A DNA stretch of 64,000 nt from Paulinella micropora. Its lineage: Eukaryota > Cercozoa > Imbricatea > Euglyphida. Positions 40,694 through 52,127 of this stretch are shown one piece after another. The stretch is from assembly GCA_009731375.1 (NCBI GenBank), contig BJOX01000030.1, forward strand, positions 144,564-208,563. The letters are read 5' to 3'. A program made the translations under genes and the position numbers. The notes beneath the pieces were generated by a model. That model was not told the origin of the DNA. It saw only the letters and a program-made list of their open reading frames with translations, and ran no database searches. How positions within the stretch are numbered: the stretch's first letter is position 1; each line of letters opens with the position of its first letter.

Positions 40694-43600
40694 GCTCAGA
40701 CTGCTCATTGTTTTTGTTTAATTTATTCATTAGTATTGCTTGCTGATGTGTGTGGATAGTTTCCCCCCTTGTTATCAGGTGATCACTCTTACTTTTCTTT
40801 ATTTTTTCTGTCTTTACCTTGTTTTTTTTTTTTTTCATGCTGCCCACTTTTTGTTTTTTTTTTTTAACTTTCTTTCTTTTTTACTCAGACTGCTTCCCTG
40901 TTTTATTTATTTATTAGTAATGCTTGCTGATGTGTGTGGATGGTTTTCCCTCTTGTTATCCGGGGACCACTCTTACTTTTTTTTTATTTTTTCTGTCTTT
41001 ACCTTGTATTTTTTTTCATGCTGCACACTTATTTTTTTGGGTTCGAAGTTTCTTTCTTTTTTATTCAGACTGCTTTTTTTTATTTATTCATTAGTATTGC
41101 TTGCTGATGTATGTGGACGGTTTTCCCCCTTGTTATCCTGATACCACTCTTACTATTCTTAATTTTTTCTGTCTTTACCTTGTTAATTTTTTTTCATGCT
41201 GCCTACTTATTTTTTGTGTTCGAACTTTCTTTCTTTTTTGCTCAGAGTGCTTCCTTTTTTTTTTTAATTAGTATTGCTTGCTGATGTGGATGGTTTCCCC
41301 CCTTGTTATCCGGGAATCATGCTTACTTTTCTTTATTTTTTCTTTCTTAACCTTGTATTTTTTTTTCATGCTGCTCACTGGTTTTTTGTGCTCGAACTTT
41401 CTTTCTTTTTTGCTCAGACTGCTTCCTTTTTTATTATTCATTAGTATTGCTTGCTGATGCGTGTGATGATTTCCCCATGTTATCCGGGTACCACTCTTAC
41501 TTTTCTTTGTTTATTCTTACTTTACTTTTTTTTTTTTTTTTTCATGCTGCCCACTTATTTTTTTTGTGTTCGAACGTTCTTTCTTTTTTGCTCAGACTGC
41601 TTCCTTTTTTTTTTTATTCATTCATTAGTATTGCTTGCTGATGTGTGTGGATGGTTTCTCCCCTTGTCATCAGGGGAGCATGCTTACTTTTCTTTATTTT
41701 TTCTGTCTTTACCTTACAATGGTTTTTTTTTTTCATGCTGCCCACTGTGTTTTGTTTGGTTTTTTTTTTTTCGAACTTTCTTTCTTTTTTGCATAGACTG
41801 CTTCCTTTTTTATTTATTCATTAATATTGTTTGCTGATGTGTATGGATGGTTTCCCCCCTTGTTATCAGGGGAGCACTTTTACTTTTCTTCATTTTTTCT
41901 GTCTTTACCTTGCATTTTTTTCTTCATGCTGCACAGTTTTTTTTTTTTTTTTTTTTTTTTTTTTNNNNNNNNNNTTTTTTTTATTTATTCATTAGTATTG
42001 CTTGCTGATGGGTGTGGATAGTTTCCCCCGTTGTTATCAGGGTATCATTCTTACTTTTCTTTATTTTTTCTATCTTTATCTTTTTTTTTTCTTTTTTTTT
42101 TTCATGCTGCACACTTAATTTTTTTGTGTTTGAAGTTTCTTTCTTTTTTGCTCAGACTGCTTCCTTTTTTTTATTTATTCATTATTATTGCTTGCTGATG
42201 TGTGTGGATGGTTTCCCCCTTGTTATCTGGGGACCATGCTTACTTTTCTTTATTTTTTCTGTTTTTACCTTGTTATTTTTTTCAGGCTGCGCACTTTTTT
42301 TGTTGTGTTCAAAGTTTTTTTCTTGTTTGCTCAGACTGCTTCGTTTTTTTTTATTTATTCATTAGTATTGCTTGCTGATGTGTGTGGATGGTTTCCCCCC
42401 TTGTTAATCATGATCATCGTTGATTTTCGTCCTTAGTTGCTTCTTGAGAGCAACCAGCGACAAGCTTACTTCATACTGACCATTCAATCGAAGCTCATCT
42501 GATATTTCATCGCATTCATAAGCATTCGCTTGCACAAGAGAAGATTTTGCTCAATATTTTTTAACCCAGTTTGAGCAATATTTTTCAATATGGTTTCTGC
42601 ATCAAACACCATATCCGGGGACCACTCTTACTTTTTTTTATTTTGTCTGTTTTTACCCTGTTTTTTTTNNNNNNNNNNNNNNNNNNNNNNNNNNNNNNNN
42701 NNNNNNNNNNNNNNNNNNNNNNNNNNNNNNNNNNNNNNNNNNNNNNNNNNNNNNNNNNNNNNNNNNNNNNNNNNNNNNNNNNNNNNNNNNNNNNNNNNNN
42801 NNNNNNNNNNNNNNNNNNNNNNNNNNNNNNNNNNNNNNNNNNNNNNNNNNNNNNNNNNNNNNNNNNNNNNNNNNNNNNNNNNNNNNNNNNNNNNNNNNNN
42901 NNNNNNNNNNNNNNNNNNNNNNNNNNNNNNNNNNNNNNNNNNNNNNNNNNNNNNNNNNNNNNNNNNNNNNNNNNNNNNNNNNNNNNNNNNNNNNNNNNGT
43001 GTTTGAATTTTCTTTCTTTTTTGCTCAGACTGCTTCGTTTTTTTTATTATTCCTTAGTATTGCTTACTGATGTATGTGGATGGTTTCCCTCCTTGTTATC
43101 TGGGAGCAGTCTTACTTTTCTTTATTTTTTCTTTCTCAACCTTGCAATTATATTTTTTTCATGCTGCCCACTTATTTTTTTGTGTTCGAACTTTCTTTCT
43201 TTTTTGTTCAGACTGATTTCTTTTTTTTTTTTTTTTTTTTCATTATTATTGCTTGCTGATGTGTGTGGATGGTTTCCCCCCTTGTTATCAGGGGAGCACT
43301 CTTTCTTTTCTTTATTTTTCTGTCTTTACCTTTTTATTTTTTTCATGCTACACTTATTTTTTGGGTTTGAAGTTTCTTTCTTTTTTGCTCAGACTGCTTC
43401 GTTTTTTTAATATATATTTATTCATTAGTATTGCTTGCTGATGTGTGTGGATGGTTTCCCCCCTTGTTATCAGGGGATCATGCTTCTTTTTCTTTATTTT
43501 TTCTGTTTTTGCCTTGTTTTTTTTTTTTTTTTCATGCTGCACACTTATTTTTTGTGTTCGAAGTTTCTTTCTTTTTTGCTCAGACTGCTTAGTTTTTTTT

Positions 43601-43700
43601 TATTATTCATTAGTATTGCTTCCTGATGTGTGTGGATGGTTTCCACCCTTGTTATCCGGGGAACATTCTTACTTTTCTTTATTTTTTCTGTCTTTACCTT
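40694..43700 (+). repeat. T-rich satellite, about 180-bp period, at least 14 copies
   Basis: Each unit contains TTAGTATTGCTTGCTGATGT, GTGGATGGTTTCCCCCCTTG, CTTTATTTTTTCTGTCTTTA, TTTTTCATGCTGCCCACTTA and CGAACTTTCTTTCTTTTTTG. The GCTTGCTGATG mark recurs about every 171-194 bp from 40738 to 43620. Gaps at 41965-41974 and 42669-42998 fall in it. A unique interruption sits at 42408-42600. Frames in all registers are Phe/Leu/Ser-rich and not genes. Confidence 0.92.
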
Positions 43701-43719
43701 GCAAGTTTTTTCATCATAG

Positions 43720-43962
43720 ATGCAACATGAGTTCATCGCTCGAGACCGTGACAGGGTGGGGCCCGCGGTAGATGAGCATTATTGTGCTTTGGGCAGAGAG
43801 TTTCTAGAGACTTTAGGTTTACCGGAGAGTACCACTTGGTGTACGATAGCAGAGGAAAAAATTCTTATTCCCCAGTCGGCTGGTAGGGATTTAGTGGCAA
43901 AATTGATGGAGGATCGCACGGAAAGCAAAGCTAATAGGGGTCGAGACATGAACCTCTTCTGA
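43720..43962 (+). CDS. Gene D exon, unrecognised
   Basis: TTTTTTCATCATAG acceptor, phase 0 in agreement with the exon at 39769-39813, reading MQHEFIARDRDRVGPAVDEH and onward through LGREFLETLGLPESTTW, stop TGA at 43960. No intron is visible in the satellite between, so the exon pair is inferred. The next reading frame is shifted, so the stop may be bypassed by an intron or mark decay. Confidence 0.45.
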   Translation: MQHEFIARDRDRVGPAVDEHYCALGREFLETLGLPESTTWCTIAEEKILIPQSAGRDLVAKLMEDRTESKANRGRDMNLF

Positions 43963-43975
43963 TTCCGCTCGTGCT

Positions 43976-44329
43976 ATGGATCGGATAAATCCGATCACTG
44001 AGCCCCGGGCTAACTGGAGTGATGTATTTCGTGAGCTCACCTGTAATGGTGAGTCTACTTCGGACGGCTCATCGAGCCGCCGAGGTAGTACTGCCGGGCA
44101 GCCCAAGCTCAGGCTTGCCCACAATACGGGAGTGGAGCGTATGCTGGATGATGTGTGGGGTCCACCTGAGGTGCGAGCTGCTGCTTCTGCATCCGCCGCA
44201 CTGCGCTCTGCCCCGTCACCGCCTGCCTCGTCTGTGCCACCGCGCTCTGTTGACTGGGCCATTGTCGTCTGTGCTACCGCCGTTGTTGCCTGCGTCGTTG
44301 CCCGCACCCTCTGTCTCGTCTGCTGTTAG
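43976..44329 (+). CDS. Gene D, linker with C-terminal hydrophobic frame
   Basis: The frame begins MDRINPITEPRANWSDVFRE, is Ser/Ala/Pro-rich, and ends with a hydrophobic stretch (DWAIVVCATAVVACVVART). From about 44290 the frame one step over becomes the RING-bearing one, so either the hydrophobic end is real or a frameshift/intron moves translation into the RING frame. Confidence 0.35.
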   Translation: MDRINPITEPRANWSDVFRELTCNGESTSDGSSSRRGSTAGQPKLRLAHNTGVERMLDDVWGPPEVRAAASASAALRSAPSPPASSVPPRSVDWAIVVCATAVVACVVARTLCLVCC

Positions 44330-44809
44330 AATCAAAAGAGATGCTCAGGAGGGTTTACAAAGGACGACTGGGTCAGAGTCAGTCCCTGATGTTGATTGTC
44401 GTATTTGTCATGCCCCCATAGCGGACATAGAGTTTCAAGATGTTGCTGCCCCGGGTCAGCGCCAGGCCTATTTAGGCTGTTACAATAACTCCTTCCATCG
44501 TGATTGCATCTGCAAGTGGTGGCAGAAGCAGCACGATAATGAGGTAGACAGGCGTAGCCTCCTTTGCAAAATGGTAGTGAGCTCGTATAAAACATCGTAC
44601 AAGTATGATCACCACACAGTTCACTGGAAGCCCGGAGTACATTACGGTTGAGGGTCCGACGATTCGGGAGAGGAAACCGACTCGAGCGCAGAGATTGAGC
44701 GCGCATGGGAGCGGATTAATGCTTTTACAGGAGATTCATATCAGCGTGTCAAGCTAGAGCCAGGACAGGCAGACATGTCTGCTCCTGGTTCAAATCGTAT
44801 CAAAAGGTG

Positions 44810-44812
<3 letters not shown>
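44290..44812 (+). pseudogene. Gene D, RING-finger-like domain, with in-frame TGA
   Basis: The reading contains DCRICHAPI, GCYNNSFHRDCICKWWQKQ and RSLLCKM. This is the C-x2-C ... C-x5-H-x2-C ... C arrangement of a RING finger, with the final Cys-x2-Cys reduced to one Cys. A TGA at 44649-44651 ends the frame, but the same frame continues open and acidic (GSDDSGEETDSSAEIERAWE) to 44812. This suggests read-through, a recent nonsense mutation, or an undetected intron. RING proteins are usually ubiquitin ligases; the missing Cys makes function doubtful. Confidence 0.45.
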
Positions 44813-44863
<51 letters not shown>

Positions 44864-47364
44864 ATATATTTTACCTTCATAGGTACAGCGGTGGGGCACA
44901 TGACACAGACATCGGTTACACGAGATATATATTTTACAAAATATCGCGGCCTATTATTACTATATCACTATACAGCGGACTATAGCGGTCTATTCACATA
45001 CTGCGATAATGTGGACAATAGCGGTTTACGACTATCTTATGATAATAAGGCATTGCGGAATGTAGCGGCTTCTTGATATATTACATCGGCCATACAGGCT
45101 TACGGGTACAAGATGCATATAATGAGGTTTACAGGGTTAGAGGATATACTTGAAATAATATAATAACGGAATATGCGGATATGGTGAGGACTAACATAAT
45201 AAATATGTTTACTGCCTTATAGGCGCGAGGAAGGGGTAAGCGGAAGCGGAGCGGCCCGAGACTTTCTTATTTTCCACTCTATGACGAGTGATGAATGCGG
45301 AATCTATTTCACATGAGACTTTGGGGATTAAGGGGTATATGGGCTGCGGATAAGACAGATGCGAACAGGCCATACCAGTTTAGACAGAGAGGGAGTAGGG
45401 GGGGGGGGGGGGGGGGGAAAANNNNNNNNNNNNNNNNNNNNNNNNNNNNNNNNNNNNNNNNNNNNNNNNNNNNNNNNNNNNNNNNNNNNNNNNNNNNNNN
45501 NNNNNGGGGGGGGGGGGGGGGGGGGGGGGGGGGGAGAGAGAAAAGGGGTAGACATGATAGTCAATAGGGATAGTCAATAGGATGGATAGAATAGATAACA
45601 GTGGGGTGGGGATAGTACAGGGAGAGGGGAGGGGGCGAGGACCAGCGACATGAAAGATCAGAAAGACGAGATGAAAGAGAATGAAGATGACAAAGATGGG
45701 TAGCGGCAAAGCGGACCAACTCATGATCAAGGGGGAAACAAAAACAGGAGACACTATATATTGTAAGACAAGCGGTGCACAAATACACTCACGAAATTCA
45801 TGACGGGGACTGTACGCGGAATCGAATGGGGACTCGGGCCCTTTGGGGGGAGAAGGGATGATTGAGAGGAAGGTTAGGGGATATATATATCATCTGTGTT
45901 ATCGGCTCTCAGGTTCGTTTCAAGCACGGCGTTTCAGAGCTGGAGGGGCCTTGGTGGGGGTAGCAAAGGCCCGGGGGAGCCTTTCCTTGCCTACGTTACC
46001 TCTGGGCTGAGCGACCGGGGCTACAACGAGCAGGGGGGCATCAGCGGGCTATTAAAAGCCAGAGAGAATCATCAGGGGCGGATCAGAGCTGCATGTCTTC
46101 GGGAAATTCCAGTGGATCCGAGTGGCAAGTTTGCGGGTTAAGTTCCAGTGGTGAGCTTCGAATCTGCTTCAAGTGGCGGAATCGAGGGGCGTCGAGCTTC
46201 GGGGAGGAAGCGCAAAGAGGAAGCGGATGGGACATTACTACGGGTGCCAAGGCACCCTCAACATAATATAGGCCGGGATAATATAGACCGACACTAGGTC
46301 GGGGGGACGATGAATGACTAGGGACCGGGCGGGGAATTTGGTATTAATTGGATATCACTCCACACTTCAGGCACGAGGGTACGGAAAATATCGGGACACG
46401 GTCTGAGAGCGGAAGTAAGTGTTGATGGAAGGCCCAACTTGGCATACTATCGGATCTATTAATACAAGTGCGGCGACGACCGTCACTCAGGTTCGTATTC
46501 ACATTCTATTCCGAGGTCGGTCGGCGGTGTATGTTGACTTCTCGAGCGCATAAAGATTGGCGCGCTCGGGGGGGGAGAAGGGATTATGCCGGCCCACCCG
46601 GTATATAATGGCAATATTTACAGTTCCGGTCTGTCGGTTATCTTTGGTGTGAAGGCTACGGAGTCCCTATTTTAGGTATTCCTCAGTCTTCACATCGTTA
46701 GACAGTTTATCTGTTATTAAATATCGTACTATTGTAACAATATCTCTATCCGCCCTCCGCCCTCCAATGGTACATGTGTTACATACATTGTATTTCAAGT
46801 GAATGTTCACTATAATAATGTATTAACGTTATGATCTTCATTTCTCCTATATATGAGTGTAGTCGATATATGGACGGTTGGGGTTTGCGACTCCATAACC
46901 AATTTATAACTGATATGTGTGTGTTATTACACTGTATTGATATTAGGGATAAGTGAGAAGACGAAGATCACTATGAAAAGGAAACTTTAGTTTTTGAAAA
47001 ACGTGGCTGAGACTACTATATCATAAGTCAACATGAAAGACGACATAACGTGATTTAAAATGAAAATGAAAGTTTTGAAACCTCATTTCTTTTGAAAGTT
47101 TTCCCACTAAACTACTGTCACTTTAAATATATATGTAATCAGTTATTAATATCATTGATATAAAATAAGCAGTGATTGCGGACGGTGACTGAAAATTATA
47201 TTAATAAGTACAGCAGTACTCCTATTAAATCTCCTGTACTATTTCGTAACTACTAAGTTTTGTCTCAATGTTTAATCACCAACAGAGAATATATAAAAAC
47301 AGGAGGAAAATCACAGATGCTTTGTTCCAACGTGCAGAACTTGTAGACTTAAAAGTTCAACCAT
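44813..47364. other. Unassigned region
   Basis: (GA)n at 44813-44858, then AT-rich DNA studded with short AGCGG motifs to about 45100. Poly-G flanks N 45422-45505. G-rich unique sequence runs to about 46600, then AT-rich unique sequence to the LTR. An 81-codon frame at 45896-46141 has no recognised domain. I see no convincing gene. Confidence 0.45.
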
Positions 47365-47711
47365 AGGACAATTAATTAGACCCTTCCTCCTCAGCTATGT
47401 CCGTATTGCTATTTTGTACGTTGGCAATAATCGTTACGGTTAGTAGTGTTATTAGTTATTAATACAGTCATTTAGAGTACCTTTTCTGGTACTGGTGGCA
47501 CCAGCTTTTTACCATTACCATTATTACCCATATCAGGCCGTTTCGTGGGTCATTTTTCTAGATGTACATCTTTTGTGTGACGTCCTCAGTTAGACTTGCT
47601 GGAATTGTTTCATTATTGTTAAATTCTTCTGCGTGGGAAATCGTGGACCGGTAGGAGGGGGACGCCCTGAGTGCCGGTTGCCGTTTGGAGAATTGCGAGG
47701 GTTTTCTTCCA
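47365..47711 (+). mobile_element. 5' LTR of the copia-type element
   Basis: 347 bp, homologous to 62547-62890 (plus) and 59081-59424 (minus). Similarity begins at AGGACAATTA (TGGACAATTA in the others) and stops exactly at TTTTCTTCCA (TTTTCTCCCA), giving TG...CA ends as expected of an LTR. The flank before it has no relation to the flanks of the other copies. The sequence after it looks like a primer-binding site. Confidence 0.7.
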
Positions 47712-47727
47712 TTGGGTTATCGAGCCT
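47712..47727 (+). promoter_or_regulatory. Candidate primer-binding site
   Basis: TTGGGTTATCGAGCC follows the LTR end directly. Starting TGG and lying next to CA is what a tRNA-primed site should look like. I cannot name the tRNA. Confidence 0.4.
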
Positions 47728-48556
47728 TGCAGCGTGTTCTGTGCAACTGATCGCAGAGTAGAACCTTCGGTCAAGGGATGTGGGGTCCACCTTAAGTGAC
47801 CCCGTTACAGGAAAGTGCGAATTTTCGATCGTGTGGCTACAGCTGATCACTGTAGACACTACACACGCCCTGCTCTGCTTGTGTGCAGTGAAAGTGCAAG
47901 GTGGGTGGCAAGTGTGACAGGACAGAGAGACAGAGGGTTACACCGAATCGTACAGGTCGTAGTGCGAGAGGGGGTGGGGCTTCTAAAGGTGTGTTCATTT
48001 GTTGACTTGGCAAGTTATGTTGGACGTGGTGCCTTCCTGGATTGAGCACCAGGAGCCACTGACACAACAGTGTACAAGGCAAGTGAACAAGGACAGTTGC
48101 AAGTTGTGTTGGACGTGGTGCCTTCCTGGATTGAGCACCAGGAGCCACGGACACAACAGTGGGCAAGGCAAGTAAGACCGTGGGCCACTTGTGTTGGATG
48201 TGGTGCCTTCCTGGATTGAGCACCAGGAGCCACGGACACAACAGCTTACACTGCACAGCTATTGTTGAACTCGTATCGCATCATCACATCTACTTCTTGT
48301 GTCATTGCTGTGACTTTGTGAGGAGTGAGAGAGAGGTGTGGTGATCTTGTGTGCTCCGTAGAACCGTGCATTGGACACTAGGGAGGAGCGAAAAGTATCT
48401 GTTTAGGTGGTTGTACAAAAACAACTACAAACCTAGGTAGGTTGAAGAACTGACTTTGCAGATAGGGCTGTTAGTAGGTGGAAGGTTATCATAAGTGGTA
48501 GCTGAGGTAGCCTCTGTGTAGTCTGAGCAATAGAGTCAGTGGTAGCACACGTAGTT

Positions 48557-48608
<52 letters not shown>

Positions 48609-48851
48609 AAGGGTGGTGTGGACAAGCAAGACACTATTCTGTGTAGTGTGTGGGTGAGTCTGCTCGTAGCCTCTGTTGTGTTCTCTCTGTGTGGGAGTGT
48701 GTGTGGTTGCTTGCTTGTGTCTGTGCCATCAGAACAGCGTAAGCATAGCGTGACCCTATTTCTATTTAGCAAGTAGAGAGCATAGCTGTGTGCTGTGTGT
48801 AAGTGTGTGTAAGGGGAGCGTGTGTCTGTTCGAGACCGACGGTAGTTAGAA
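47728..48851 (+). other. Retroelement leader
   Basis: Untranslated region between LTR and gag. 48003-48247 holds three ~87-bp tandem units (TTGGACGTGGTGCCTTCCTG...AGGAGCCAC). Each contains a GGTGC...GCACC stem that could fold. A (GA)n tract lies at 48558-48606. These may be packaging or translation structures; that is inference. Confidence 0.55.
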
Positions 48852-50051
48852 ATGACTACTAGTAAGACGTTCGACAGATAATAAGATCACGTTCACCGGC
48901 AAAGAAGCATGGATCCTATTGCATAGGCAGGTAGTTCAAAGCTGTAATGCAAAGGCACTTAAAGAAGTGCTACAGGGTGCTGACGCCCACAAGCAATGTG
49001 TACATCGCGAAAACATACTCGGAATACAGCTTAAGGGTAGGGAGGTGCCCCCCTTTATACTAGCTTGGGAAGAGATAGCAGAGTGGAACGATTGGGCTGA
49101 CTTGGACGAAGAAGTAGTAAAGGAATACTTTGAGGACAAAGCCAAGGGTCCTACTCGCCTGTGGCCTATGCCAAACCCCAAACCGGATGCTTCAAACCTT
49201 GAGGAGGCGTTAGGGGTAGAGGGAGACAAGGAAACCCCAGCCAAGCGTTACAAACCGGTATTTAGCAGTCCGAAAGATGAACCAACCACTGAGACTGAAG
49301 TGGGAAAGGAGGAGGAGGAGGAAGATGAAGACCGGCACACCTCTGACCTCTACTCTAGTGGGTATGCTAGCACTGACAAACCTAGGCTGTCAACTTGCAA
49401 GGGCTCAGACTTAGAGCGCGACAGCAAAAGTGTGGCCTCCCGAGGACAGACGGGCCCCTCTAAGGTCAAAACCCCACTAGGGGGTGCTGATCGTGCTGTT
49501 GCACTGACACGACAGGTGATGGCCTATGGCGCTAGTGTACTTGCTGAGATGAGCAAGCAAAAAGAAAGGGCGTTCAGCATCTATGACATGCTCGGTTGTG
49601 AGGCGAAGAGTCTAGTACGTGACTTAGCTGATCCGGAAAAGCTGACCTTTGGTCAAAACCCAAAAGCACTGTGGGACAGGCTGCTAGCCAGATACAAGAA
49701 AGCTGACCCCTCGGACGTTCAGGATAAGGTGAAGGAACTGAATGACTTCCTCTTTACTAGTAAGCAACAGTACGTTGGTCAGTGTGTGGACTTGAACGCT
49801 AGGAGAGACTGGTTGGCCGACTATGGTCAAGCCCCAACCGACGATCGCGACCGGCTGCAACAAATAGTGAAGGACGCGTTAGTGGGCCCAAAGCAATCTG
49901 ACTCTAGGGTAAAGAAAGCTTGGCAGGTCTGGGTTGAAATGGCTGAACTGAATCGTAAGCAGTTCAAGTGGGACTTCGCCTCCTGGTGGAAGTTCGTGCA
50001 AGATCGTGCCCTTGAGCTAGACAAGAAGTTTGACCGGGCCAAAGTGACTAG
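48852..50051 (+). CDS. gag: Gag, N-terminal part (copia-type retrotransposon)
   Basis: A long open frame contains EAWILLHRQVV, LWDRLLARYKKADPSDVQDK and onward to ELNDFLF, ending in LDKKFDRAKVT before N 50052-50061. The middle part fits the copia Gag core (LWdrL...Y...k...L...L). The only ATG nearby (48852) is one base out of frame with the body, and a non-ATG start further in is possible, so the start is unclear. An acidic linker with EEEEEDED lies between the two halves. The GGGCCAAAGTGAC sequence occurs on both sides of the gap, so nothing is really missing there. Confidence 0.65.
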
Positions 50052-50061
50052 NNNNNNNNNN

Positions 50062-51169
50062 TCGGGCCAAAGTGACCGGCTCCACGGAGAAAGGTTTGGC
50101 AGCTCGCAAGGCCGGAAAAGAAAAACCACGAATGCTGGCTCTTCAGCAAAGAAGGCAAATGCACTCGTGGGGCCTCATGCCGCTACTTCCATGTTGGAGG
50201 GAAGGTGAGAGGGGTGTGTTTCCTGTGGGACAAACAGGGGGAGTGCAGATGGGCCGACAAATGTAGGTTTGAGCATGATCCCGCTAAAGCCAAGAAGACC
50301 CCTCTCAAACGGCAGACACCCACAAGGGGGAGAAAAGCAAGAAGAGCGAGAAGAGCAAGGGGCCAAAGTGCTTTAACTGCTTCGAAAAGGGGCACATCGC
50401 CGGGAAGTGCAGCAAGAAGTGCCGGTTGTGCGGGGGCAAGCACAAGTTGAGCAAGTGCCCGGACAAAGGCCGAAAGGAGAAGGGGGAGGCAGCAACGAGC
50501 TCTAACGGGGGTAGTGATAGCGACGACTCCGAGGATGAGGAGCCGGGCGTAGCCTTAGCCCAGATGGTAAAGTTCCTTACCGGCAAGTCGAAAGACAAAG
50601 CCCTCATGGCTAAACCCGGGGGTGCAAACCTTCCCGAACCGATCATACCACCGGAAGACGAGAACAGTCTTGAGATATTGCTTGAGGACGACGCCGGCAT
50701 AGATAAGATGAAAGGGGGGTGCCATGGAGTAGCGGAAGGAACGCGCCTGTGCGTAGCCCGGTTGAAGGACCTTGAGTCTCCCTTCAACAGCCTGAGGATT
50801 AAGGCAGCTATAGATAGCAACTATTGCGTTGAGCATCAGTACCAGCGAGCCAAGCAAGAGAGAGAAAATGCCTTGCGTCGATGGGCGGCCGACATAGATC
50901 GAAGGGATCATCTACCTCTAATGTGCGAGATGGGAGAGCGAGGGTTAGAAGCCCAGATGAAAAGTGGGAGTCATCCCCTGATGGTTGAGGCCATAGTGAA
51001 ACACGAAGCCGCGAAGCGGGGTATCCCGTGGAACCGGTCCCTCTTGCCCGTCATCCACTATGCAAAGCCCCGTGAACCCGGACAGTTTACCGAGTGGATC
51101 ATTAGCCGTGAACCGGTAACATGGGAGGCGTCCGGTACCCTCATGGCGGAAGGTGTACCGCCAACATGA
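50062..51169 (+). CDS. gag: Gag, C-terminal part: tandem CCCH and CCHC zinc motifs (first copy)
   Basis: Three frames are used in succession. After the RAKVTGSTEKG stretch, a second frame (from about 50111) has two CCCH fingers, ECWLFSKEGKCTRGASCRYF-H and VCFLWDKQGECRWADKCRFE-H, each C-x8-C-x5-C-x3-H. A third frame (open 50267-51169) has zinc knuckles CFNCFEKGHIAGKC (C-x2-C-x4-H-x4-C) and CRLCGGKHKLSKC (C-x2-C-x3-H-x4-C), then an acidic and a charged region. Usual copia Gag has a single CCHC knuckle; tandem CCCH fingers are unusual. The same two frame changes occur in the 3.3-kb-downstream copy. Confidence 0.6.
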
Positions 51170-51970
51170 ACCTCAGGCCGGTGCCCAAGCGAAGCATATG
51201 TACTTCCGAGGTGGGGTATCCCCATCTCGTGGGGGAGTTGTGCCCCCGTCCGTAAGCATCGGTGCCGGTACGCGCCCAAGAGCTGAAGGGTACTCCACTG
51301 AGGACTCCGTCCGGTAGCACCCAACCCCCGTGGAGAGAGTAAGGGTAGACCTAGAGTGGTGAGCGGGCCGTCAGCGGTACCTGCTCCGAAGGTTGAGATT
51401 GGTTCAATTGCAAAGGCCGAGCCGGCTGAAGCTGGTAGTGGTATCATGAGCCAAAACCTGAAATCTTTACTCAAAGCAAAAAGGGAAAAGGTACATGGGG
51501 TGAAGGTGAGGCCCGGCCCGGAGGACTACCAACCCGATGGTTTGGCAGACGTGGAAGATGAGCCTCCGGAGATGCAGTCCGATGCCGATCCTTCCTCGGA
51601 ATCCGACGGGGAAGGGGAGCGTGAAGGTGAAGAGTCCCCGGCTAGAGACAGGGACGTGGTTAGAGCTTCGGTAAGGGTGCCGTCCCCCATAGATCCTGAC
51701 CCTAGTGTTGATGCCGAACCCGATGTTGGGGATGCTACCGCCGGGACCGATAGTAATCCGGTGACTACGCCCTCCACCAGCCCAAGCAATAGGCGTAGGT
51801 CAGTGGGCGCTCGTGCGTTTGGCTTCCTTGAGACTGTCCGAGCCTCCGTGAGTGGGATGCCCTGGTTTGCGTCCCATGCTAAGACGGTACCCCCTGCAGA
51901 CCGAAAGGTGACTTCCCTGTTACCCCCTACTACTAGCACCGGTCTGTCTACGCCCCTCAACCTTAGCTGA
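51170..51970 (+). CDS. Acidic Ser/Pro-rich spacer between gag and protease (first copy)
   Basis: Open from 51302 (first Met-like codon 51356) in the same frame as the gag C-terminus, separated from it by three TGA codons (51167, 51287, 51299). It contains MQSDADPSSESDGEGEREGE. No domain recognised. Confidence 0.4.
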
Positions 51971-52127
51971 GCCTGATAGTCCTGGTACCGGAGAGCGAGA
52001 GAGTCGACTCCGAGCCGTGGCAGAGCAGCAAGACGAGATGCGCCGGTTGCATCGTCCGGCGTTGAGCGGTGAGGAAGAGAAAGATGAAGCTGACTTCCGG
52101 AACCGGTGAGGAGAGTGGACTAGGCTG

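Noticed and set aside
40740-43771. Phe/Leu-rich frames resembling multi-pass membrane proteins
   Set aside because: They repeat with the 180-bp satellite, are T-rich in every frame, and shift frame from unit to unit.
47590-47859. 89-codon minus-strand frame resembling the end of the copy 1 pol frame
   Set aside because: The shared part is LTR read antisense in both places, not a pol C-terminus.
48555-48776. 73-codon frame starting in (GA)n
   Set aside because: Lies in the retroelement leader; Arg-Glu repeat translation followed by nondescript sequence.
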